Source of the DNA: Muricomes intestini
GTDB lineage: Bacteria > Bacillota > Clostridia > Lachnospirales > Lachnospiraceae
Length of the DNA: 64,000 nucleotides
Assembly: GCF_004346165.1 (NCBI RefSeq)
Contig: NZ_SLZZ01000006.1
Location: 62,001 to 126,000 of the forward strand
Direction of reading: 5' to 3'
The translations under genes and the position numbers were made by a program. A model generated the notes under the pieces. That model was given only the letters and a program-made list of their open reading frames with translations. It was not told the origin of the DNA and searched no databases. Positions within the stretch are counted from its first letter, which is position 1. Every line of letters starts with the position of its first letter. Shown here one piece after another: positions 57,558-64,000 of this stretch.

Positions 57558-57771
57558 GCTTTATTCATATGAAGAAAGCACCCTGGCATTGTTGCCGAGG
57601 GTGCTGAACGAACTGAAAAACGGGTCAGTTTCTGCGGGAGAGCTGTATCTATCGCTGAAGCATAGCCTGAAGGATCCTACGGATTTTCTATCCGCAATGG
57701 ACTGCCTCTACGCTTTGCGGGCAATAGACATGAGCGATGACGGGGAGGTTTCCATATGCTTAAAGAAATGA
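57541..57771 (+). CDS. ABC-3C system small middle component
   Basis: A 76-residue protein, MQLPNKLYSYEESTLALLPRVLNELKNGSVSAGELYLSLKHSLKDPTDFLSAMDCLYALRAIDMSDDGEVSICLKK. The pattern (helical start, SxxxLYxxLKxxxxDPxxFLxAMDxLYALxxIxxxxxGxI) matches the small middle components (MC6/7-type) of ABC three-component systems, a winged-helix-like link between effector and ATPase. It overlaps both neighbours by 16-17 bp, so the three are tightly coupled. Confidence 0.83.
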   Translation: MQLPNKLYSYEESTLALLPRVLNELKNGSVSAGELYLSLKHSLKDPTDFLSAMDCLYALRAIDMSDDGEVSICLKK

Positions 57772-59408
57772 GATCCCCGGCCTTCAGAATAGATGGTGAG
57801 GAGAGACCGCCGATAACTTTTCACGAGGGATTAAATGTTGTCCTTGGAATGGGAAACGGCAAGAATTCAATAGGAAAGTCCTCTGCAATGCAGGCTATCG
57901 ACTTTGTGTTCGGTGGAAGCACCTATGTCAAAGGCGACGGCGTAAAGCATGTGGGGCACCATACGATTTTCTTCACGTTTGAATTTGACGGGCAGGAATA
58001 CCGCTTTGCAAGAAATACCGGTGATCCGGATATTATTCAGGTGTGTACAGACGGATATGCCTTGACCGGAGAGACGAAGGGGAAAAGCGAATTTGTTGAG
58101 TGGCTTAAAGGAAAATATGACCTTGACTATCCCGGCTTGTCTTTCCGTTCTACACTGAGCAGTTTTTTCCGGATGCATGGGAAAAGCAATGTGAGCGCCC
58201 AGGAGACTCCACTGTATGGTGTGCGCGGGGACAGCATGCAGAAATCATTGGACCGGCTTGTCAAGTTGTTCAATCGATATAAGGACATTGAGGCTTCCAA
58301 CGCCAATCTGAGGGAACAGGACGATAAGCTCACCGCATACAAGGCTGCACGGAAGTATCAGTTTGTCTCCGATCTCGTTGGCGGCGACAAGCAATATGAA
58401 GCGAATTCCGCCAAGATCCGCTCTCTGCAGGTGGAACTTGATAATCTCACTTCCGAGCAAGTGGAGGTGCATTCTGAAGAGGATATCGAAAAGCAGCAGA
58501 AGAAGGCCGAGCTTCGTGGACGAAAGCTTAAAATCGAGACGCAGATCGAGGCAAAGCAACGTCGATTGAATCTGCTGGATATGAGCCTTGAGTATGGCCT
58601 GTATCCGACACAGGCTGATCTGAAATCCCTGCAGGAGTTCTTTCCTGACGTGAATATCCGGAAGCTTTACGAGGTGGAGAACTATCATCAAAAGCTCGCC
58701 AGGATTCTCGATGACCAGTTTGAAAGCGAAAAACAGGCTGTTCTTCTTGAGATCGCGGATTTGGTAGGACAGAGAAAAGATGTCAGTGAGCAGATAAAGG
58801 CACTCGGATTTGTGGGAAACATTTCCAAGGAGTTCCTTGACAGGCATTCAGAGTTAAAGGGAACCATTGATGCGTTGAAAGCACAGAACGAGTCATATTT
58901 GACACTTCGAGATTTGAAGGAGGCAAAAAAACTCGCGAATGATCAACTGAAAAATGCCATCCGGCAGGTCCTAACTGATATCGAGCAGACCATCAATGCA
59001 AAGATGGCCGAATACAACAGCACGTTGTATTCAGAACACCATAACCCGCCAAAGCTGACGATTAAGGAATACAATAGTTTCACGTTTGAAACTAAGGGAG
59101 ACGACGGAACGGCAGCGGCTTACAAGGGAATGATCATATATGATCTTGCGATTTTGAACACTACTGGCCTTCCAGCAATCGCACATGATTCTTTGCTCTA
59201 TGGTGATTTGAGTTTTGAACTGGTAGAGGGAATCATGAAGCTGTACATGCAGAATAAAAAACAGGTGTTCATTTCATTTGACAAGCAGGAGGCACATACT
59301 CCTGAAACGCAGCGGATACTTGAAGACCATACAGTCATAAGGTTATCTGATGGAACCGGAAAGCTATATGGACAGTCATGGGATACAGAGACAGAGGATG
59401 AGTCATGA
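57756..59408 (+). CDS. ABC-3C system SMC-like ATPase (DUF2326)
   Basis: A 550-residue SMC/RecN-type ATPase. The N-lobe has the Walker A GKNSIGKSS (preceded by NVVLGMGN) about residues 31-43. A coiled-coil middle spans residues 200-400. The C-lobe carries YKGMIIYDLAILNTTGLPAIAHDSLLYGDL, with the Walker B-like hydrophobic run followed by an atypical HDSLLYGD, and later VFISFDKQEAH. DUF2326 ATPases power ABC-3C systems, which are predicted to act in anti-invader conflict. Target unknown. Confidence 0.88.
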   Translation: MLKEMRSPAFRIDGEERPPITFHEGLNVVLGMGNGKNSIGKSSAMQAIDFVFGGSTYVKGDGVKHVGHHTIFFTFEFDGQEYRFARNTGDPDIIQVCTDGYALTGETKGKSEFVEWLKGKYDLDYPGLSFRSTLSSFFRMHGKSNVSAQETPLYGVRGDSMQKSLDRLVKLFNRYKDIEASNANLREQDDKLTAYKAARKYQFVSDLVGGDKQYEANSAKIRSLQVELDNLTSEQVEVHSEEDIEKQQKKAELRGRKLKIETQIEAKQRRLNLLDMSLEYGLYPTQADLKSLQEFFPDVNIRKLYEVENYHQKLARILDDQFESEKQAVLLEIADLVGQRKDVSEQIKALGFVGNISKEFLDRHSELKGTIDALKAQNESYLTLRDLKEAKKLANDQLKNAIRQVLTDIEQTINAKMAEYNSTLYSEHHNPPKLTIKEYNSFTFETKGDDGTAAAYKGMIIYDLAILNTTGLPAIAHDSLLYGDLSFELVEGIMKLYMQNKKQVFISFDKQEAHTPETQRILEDHTVIRLSDGTGKLYGQSWDTETEDES

Positions 59409-59689
59409 AGAGAAAAATGAGCTATAAGAAACTGTGGAAGTTGCTGATTGACAGAGATATGAAAAAAACAGACCTCAGAACAGGAGCGGGTATCAGTTCG
59501 TCTTCCCTCGCTAAGCTCAGCAAGGACGAAAATGTCACGACAGATGTTTTGCTGCGGATATGTGACTCGTTGGATGTAGATTTGAATGATATAGCAGAAA
59601 CTGTGCCTGAAGGTGAAACAGTTGTAGAAGTAAGAGCTGAGAAACGCAGGCGAACGGCAACAAAACAACATAGGATTGAAAGAACCTGA
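59405..59689 (+). CDS. XRE-family helix-turn-helix regulator
   Basis: A 94-residue protein, SYKKLWKLLIDRDMKKTDLRTGAGISSSSLAKLSKDENVTTDVLLRICDSLDVDLNDIAETVPE. It is the one-domain HTH_26/XRE type often found with restriction and defence genes. Start ATG 59405 overlaps the ATPase stop as ATGA; a second ATG at 59417 is possible. A Lys/Arg-rich tail follows. It may regulate the ABC-3C operon and/or the next gene. Confidence 0.9.
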   Translation: MKRKMSYKKLWKLLIDRDMKKTDLRTGAGISSSSLAKLSKDENVTTDVLLRICDSLDVDLNDIAETVPEGETVVEVRAEKRRRTATKQHRIERT

Positions 59690-59788
59690 TGAGGATATGA
59701 TAGAGATTTAAATTCGCAGGCACAAAAGGACTTATAAATAAGCTTTCTAATTTAAGCTGATATTACATAGAGAAGAGGATACTTGCAG

Positions 59789-62700
59789 ATGCTTAATAGG
59801 GAAATTCCCTTTAGACCAAAGCTTGAGGGCGATTTTCGAATTCGGTTTTACAATGCTGTATCAAGCATTACTGAACAGACTTCGCTTTTTGAAATCGAGC
59901 AAATAGCCAACGATGAAATAAGGTGGGTGCAGGATGAGTGCACCTATAATTTGGAGCAAAGAAAAAAATATAGAGCGATATGGATGCTTTTCCGCGATTT
60001 AACGAGAGCATCCTGGAAAGCGTGCTACCGAGATGGCGTTTTATATATGAGCTTACCTAGCCTGAATGGGGCCAATTTCCACGACAGCTCATCTCCTGAG
60101 GTAAAAAGCTTATTGAGGAAATGGATGAGCGAAAGCCGCCACGAGCGCTTGGTTTCATACACTGATTTTATTCAACGGATGGAGCGCAAGAATTCAAGCG
60201 GGCATAGCATAGATGAACTTATTGCTGATGGACAAGAATTAAGCAATAGACTAAGGAAAGCAAAAGATGGCGCTATTGATATTTCTGAGGCAGTAAAACC
60301 GTATTTACAGCTAGTAGTTGAAAATGAAAGAGATGAGTATACAGGCATAAAGACATCTGAGATATGGAGATATTTTCGCCTTACGTGGTCAACCCCTGCA
60401 GAAACCACGCCTGGAAGAACTATGCAATATCTTATTAGAGACGCAGCTCATCCCATGCATGCAGTTATGGGTATTGCTTCTCTTGAAAACTGTGCAGTTC
60501 AGATTACATGCCGCGATGATTTCATTGGCTGGAATCAGAAGGCTTTTATTGATCGAATCACAAAGCTGAACTCCGAACAGGCACGTGCTGAATTTGACAG
60601 ACTTTTGAATTACATAGAAGTTGGCATTTCAGGGATTGATTATGAGGAACTTTGTACACAGGCAACTGTAGATAATCCGACGGATGAGGATATACAGCAA
60701 CTGCTCGATATTGCCACAAGTGCTGAGCAGCGTAGGCAGGAGTTACTAAAAAAAGGTGTAATTGACGGTATAGATGAGGAAGATAAAAGCGATCTAGGGA
60801 GCATTTCAAAAGAAACCGAGGATGCGCTTTACAGAAGAAAAAGAGCGGAGCAGTTAGGACGGCTTTTGATGGCAAAAAAAGAGCTTTTAGCTGTTTATAG
60901 GTCTGAGGATTTTAATTCGATTTGGGTAGAGTTCTGTAATAGCGAGGTAGGAAATTCCTCTATAAGAACAGCTTTGGTTGCTCAAAAGACTCAACATATC
61001 GGGTCAAGCTTAATGGAACTGAATGTTTGCGGTGCTATACCACCATATAATGAAATCCTTGGAGGAAAGCTTGTCGCGCTACTGGCATTATCTCCGCAGG
61101 TAATACACGATTATAAGGAACGCTATTCAAATAAGGCTAGTATGATTGCAAGCCGACTTAAAGGTGAGGATGTCGTTCGCCCTGCTGATTTGGTGTATGT
61201 GGGAACTACATCCTTGTACTATGTTGGCTCAAGTCAATATAACAGATTAAAAATACCTGGAAGCATATTTAATGACGACTATGATGTTGTATGGAAAAAG
61301 CTTGGTATGACAATTGGCTATGGCACAATGCATATTAGTAAGGCCACAACCCTTAGCCTTACTGAGGCAACAAGCGAAGGCTTTACTCGTATTAACCATG
61401 TATTTGGTGAAGGCGCAAGTCCTAAGATGCGTCTTTTGACGATGGCCATCCGTGAGTTACTAGAGTCAACAAATGAGGACTCAAAGGATTTTTCAAAGCA
61501 TGCCATGTCTCGAATTGTTTATGGTGCTTGTTTAGCCAAAAATACAGTGCAGTACTTAATGGGTGAAGCAGATAAACCTGATTATTACACTGATGTATCA
61601 AAATATCAGGAAGGGACACAAAAAATAATAGATTACTGGACAAATCGATGGTTGAAAAGCAGATTGAATTTTGAACCGATTTACCAGAGAATCCGCGATT
61701 TTGATAAGAAGAACCTGATGGTTGGATATCAGATTAATGACGATGAAAGATGGAAATTCGAGAAACTCGAGGAGGTGCCACAAATGCCAGCTAATGATGA
61801 GAATAAGGTTGGGCTGCAGTTTGTCCGTGATTTCTATAGAGGAATGAGCGCCTATGCGGATCATATCGCCCCAAAACTCCTCACGGGAATTCATCTAAAG
61901 ACAAAATTAGATGATGCTGTCCTTAATGCGGCAAGGTCTGGAAAAGACGTTGTTCTCACTGGGAATCCAGGAGATGGAAAAACGCACATTATCCGCATGC
62001 TGAAGGATCAGCTAGAAAAACTGGCTGTTCCGATGGTAATCGAGCTTGATGCGAGTACTCTATCTGACGAAGAAATATATTCTCATTGGGAGCAGGCTCA
62101 TAAGGATGGCAAGGCGTTTATCATAGCAATAAATGCCGCAGTTCTTTATTCGGTTTATAAAAGCCATCCTGCGTTTGGATCTGTTAAAAATGCATATGGA
62201 CAAATGGCGGATGCGATAGTCTTTCACAAAAAAGATATTGATACTAGCTCGCTTGTCGTATTTGATCTTAGTAAACGAGAGGCGCTCACGCCTGAAATAC
62301 TTAGTCAGGCCATCCTTAAAATGACTGATGAAAGCCACTATAGTGAGTGCAGGTCCTGTCCACTAAGATCAAACTGTGTGGTGCATAAAAACCGAGCGCT
62401 GCTGAGAAATGATCTTTTCCAGCAAAGGCTTGGCTTAGTATTAGAGCGAGTGTCGCTCAGAGGATATCATGCAACTATTAGAGAAATTCAAAGCTTCATT
62501 TCTTATTTGATTTTCGGTGATAGAAGTTGTAAGCAACTGAACCAGACTGCAGGGAACAGTGAATACGACCTTGTTAACCTCATATATTCAGGTAAAGGCG
62601 CGTTGTTTGACGAGATTGGAAAAGCTATCGATCCTGTCAATATTTCTCATCCTATTTGGGATGAGAGGATACTACTAAACGACATTGATTCAAACTCATG

Positions 62701-63379
62701 GATTGAAGGCTTTGAGGTTCCGGCAGAGGCCATTGCCTATGATAATGAAGACCTTTTCAATCTTAGGAAAAGACAGTTCTTCTTTTTCAATCAGTATGGG
62801 GAGGATCTGCTTTCTATTCTTGATGATGATATATCCAGATTCAGGACTTTTCTTCAGCAAGATGATGGAAAGATAATCAAGGAGTTAATAGGGAAACTTA
62901 ATAGCTTTTTTGGAGCGACTAACGCTTCTAATTCGCGGTTACAAATATGGACGGGACATCGATACAACAATGAACCAAGAAAGGTACTTATCTCAGTTGG
63001 AACTGTAAAGAAAAGTGAATTAAGCATTGGCCATCCCAGACTTCTGTCGAGTATGCAGGAAGGAATTGATATGCTTCCTAATTATATTCGATTGGAGAAG
63101 AAGTCCTCTCCTAATACCTTTCTAAAGGTGGATTTTGAGATGTACCTTTTGCTTAATGAGGCTCAAAGAGGTGTCCCTGTTTTGTTTACGGAATCTGATC
63201 TAGTAAAGAAGGTATGGCGGTTTATCGAACAACTACAGTCATATAGTAGTATTGATGATGAAGATATAGTTGATATTGGCCTGATGGATGTTCAGAACAA
63301 GAAAACCATTATGGTGAGCCTTGACAGGGAAGATAATAAATATTCATCGATTGAAAGCGAAAAAACAAGGGAGGCATAA
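59789..63379 (+). CDS. DruA (DUF4338)-DptF-like ATPase fusion protein
   Basis: A 1196-residue protein with two modules. Residues about 1-640 follow the whole Druantia DruA (DUF4338) pattern: MQYLIRD...AVMGIAS...RDDFIGW; then CGAIPPYNEILGGKLVALLALSPQVI; VRPADLVYVGTTSLYYVGSSQYNRLKIPG; GYGTMHIS; FGEGASPKMR; SRIVYGACLAKNT. Residues about 665-1196 look like the DptF P-loop ATPase: Walker A TGNPGDGKTH at 726-735, hydrophobic strand ending FDLSKREAL, and C-x2-C-x5-C-x2-H (856-868). ATG 59789 fits GAGG 10 bp upstream; TTG 59783 is too close. The fold assignment is from motif memory, not search. Confidence 0.75.
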   Translation: MLNREIPFRPKLEGDFRIRFYNAVSSITEQTSLFEIEQIANDEIRWVQDECTYNLEQRKKYRAIWMLFRDLTRASWKACYRDGVLYMSLPSLNGANFHDSSSPEVKSLLRKWMSESRHERLVSYTDFIQRMERKNSSGHSIDELIADGQELSNRLRKAKDGAIDISEAVKPYLQLVVENERDEYTGIKTSEIWRYFRLTWSTPAETTPGRTMQYLIRDAAHPMHAVMGIASLENCAVQITCRDDFIGWNQKAFIDRITKLNSEQARAEFDRLLNYIEVGISGIDYEELCTQATVDNPTDEDIQQLLDIATSAEQRRQELLKKGVIDGIDEEDKSDLGSISKETEDALYRRKRAEQLGRLLMAKKELLAVYRSEDFNSIWVEFCNSEVGNSSIRTALVAQKTQHIGSSLMELNVCGAIPPYNEILGGKLVALLALSPQVIHDYKERYSNKASMIASRLKGEDVVRPADLVYVGTTSLYYVGSSQYNRLKIPGSIFNDDYDVVWKKLGMTIGYGTMHISKATTLSLTEATSEGFTRINHVFGEGASPKMRLLTMAIRELLESTNEDSKDFSKHAMSRIVYGACLAKNTVQYLMGEADKPDYYTDVSKYQEGTQKIIDYWTNRWLKSRLNFEPIYQRIRDFDKKNLMVGYQINDDERWKFEKLEEVPQMPANDENKVGLQFVRDFYRGMSAYADHIAPKLLTGIHLKTKLDDAVLNAARSGKDVVLTGNPGDGKTHIIRMLKDQLEKLAVPMVIELDASTLSDEEIYSHWEQAHKDGKAFIIAINAAVLYSVYKSHPAFGSVKNAYGQMADAIVFHKKDIDTSSLVVFDLSKREALTPEILSQAILKMTDESHYSECRSCPLRSNCVVHKNRALLRNDLFQQRLGLVLERVSLRGYHATIREIQSFISYLIFGDRSCKQLNQTAGNSEYDLVNLIYSGKGALFDEIGKAIDPVNISHPIWDERILLNDIDSNSWIEGFEVPAEAIAYDNEDLFNLRKRQFFFFNQYGEDLLSILDDDISRFRTFLQQDDGKIIKELIGKLNSFFGATNASNSRLQIWTGHRYNNEPRKVLISVGTVKKSELSIGHPRLLSSMQEGIDMLPNYIRLEKKSSPNTFLKVDFEMYLLLNEAQRGVPVLFTESDLVKKVWRFIEQLQSYSSIDDEDIVDIGLMDVQNKKTIMVSLDREDNKYSSIESEKTREA

Positions 63380-63384
63380 CTGTA

Positions 63385-64000
63385 ATGGAAAGAATATACC
63401 TACGCGAAGCACGTGGAGATGTTGATAAAAAATATGTTGGATTTACTCCCAATGGGTCTGCAGTTAAGCCGGTCCATATTGCGGGAGGGTCTCTACGCTG
63501 TATCTACGGTAAATACAATCGCACGCGAAATATAAAGAAAATGGCACTTGTTTCTGATGCGAAGGGTAATGTGCCTTCTGGGAATGACGCTGATACGATT
63601 TATCAGGAGTTAGAGAATAAGGAATTAATTGAAGATAACGTTACAGAAAACTCAGTCGAATCTATGCGAAATGAAATGCAAAGACTGCTTTCTGTAGATA
63701 GAGGTGTTTATGTCGTTAAAGGATTGAAGGATGGGATGATTTCTTACTCTGCTGGTTCAAAATACTTTTTGACTAGTAAGGCGATGTATGAGGATGCTGG
63801 AGAATTTATGGGAAGCATCGTTAGAGCCTATTGTCCTGACCTTGCGGAGTATATAAGTGAACTTCTTGATAAAGGAACAGATGCAATTACTCTGTTATTT
63901 CAACCTGTTCTTGAGGCTGACATGGAGGAATTCACTGACCAGAATCAATATGAGGATATCCCTGCGTTTCAGAGCATGAATGACCAAATGAAAAGGTTTA
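63385..64000 (+). CDS. unrecognised protein, 3' end outside the window
   Basis: An open frame of at least 205 codons: MERIYLREARGDVDKKYVGFTPNGSAVKPVHIAGGSLRCIYGKYNRTRNIKKMALVSDAKGNVPSG... It starts 5 bp after the fusion gene with AAGGGAGG 11 nt upstream, so the two form an operon. I see no motif of a known nuclease, helicase or ATPase in this part. Given its place it may be the next component (in Dpt systems DptG follows DptF), but no similarity to DptG was established. It was missed by stop-bounded ORF calls because no stop lies before the edge. Confidence 0.8.
   Translation, partial: MERIYLREARGDVDKKYVGFTPNGSAVKPVHIAGGSLRCIYGKYNRTRNIKKMALVSDAKGNVPSGNDADTIYQELENKELIEDNVTENSVESMRNEMQRLLSVDRGVYVVKGLKDGMISYSAGSKYFLTSKAMYEDAGEFMGSIVRAYCPDLAEYISELLDKGTDAITLLFQPVLEADMEEFTDQNQYEDIPAFQSMNDQMKRF

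Noticed and set aside
63401-63414. CACGTGGAG near the right edge, like the attachment core reported in rumA for some integrative elements
   Set aside because: It lies within the coding frame of the last gene and does not match the local rlmD 3' end (GCATGTGGAGACGG), so it is probably chance.

Overview
The window looks like a Lachnospiraceae-type Clostridia chromosome (Firmicutes, low to mid GC) carrying a large GC-richer prophage or phage-derived element. The taxonomic call is inferred from gene content: a feoA-feoA-feoB cluster with a FeoB-associated Cys-rich peptide, DUF1836, a YerC/YecD TrpR-like protein, PcrA, and an RlmD/RumA uracil methyltransferase. No rRNA, tRNA or CRISPR array was seen.

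Host part (1-16116). A DtxR/MntR-type metal regulator lies on the minus strand. Diverging from it is a ferrous iron uptake operon: promoter with an overlapping palindromic operator, feoA1, feoA2, feoB, a Cys-rich peptide and DUF2325. Next come minus-strand genes for a hypothetical protein, a NitT/TauT/ThiY-like substrate-binding lipoprotein, an APC amino acid permease, a zinc-ribbon membrane protein and a 66-residue protein. Then follow a PHP-domain hydrolase, YerC, DUF1836, pcrA, a small membrane protein and rlmD. Three families of dispersed non-coding repeats sit between these genes. Two of them have terminal inverted repeats and target-site duplications, so they are MITE-like.

Prophage (about 16117 to 56113, all minus strand). 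Integration is directly downstream of rlmD/rumA, a known hotspot. Reading from high to low coordinates, the element has: an early gene and a sigma-like factor; a recombination and replication block (RecB-like DUF2800, DUF2815 ssDNA-binding protein, family A DNA polymerase, primase/DUF3987, VRR-NUC, HNH, SNF2 helicase); a late regulator; HNH and TerS; a methyltransferase plus accessory genes; TerL, portal, ClpP-like protease and HK97 capsid; connectors, tail genes with a -1 frameshifted chaperone, and a long tape measure; Dit, Tal and a GH18-containing tail protein; holin and GH25 endolysin; and a cluster of three serine-recombinase-related genes. The architecture is siphovirus, HK97-like. No CI-type lysogeny module or excisionase was recognised inside the window.

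Defence-like region (56114-64000, plus strand, more AT-rich). It runs divergently from the phage genes behind a strong sigma-70 promoter. First is an ABC three-component (ABC-3C) operon: an effector with a degenerate HNH-like zinc region, a small middle component and a DUF2326 SMC-like ATPase. An XRE regulator follows. Then comes a 1196-residue protein that appears to fuse a full DruA (DUF4338) module to a DptF-like P-loop ATPase, followed by an unrecognised gene that runs off the window. This last pair is the best candidate for an undescribed system; its remaining genes should lie beyond base 64000.

Regulation. The phage region has two recurring non-coding motifs upstream of genes: a four-copy promoter-like block and a three- to four-copy leader motif that can pair with Shine-Dalgarno sequences. 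There are also triple 10-bp iterons at a late-control site and in the leader of the ABC-3C operon.
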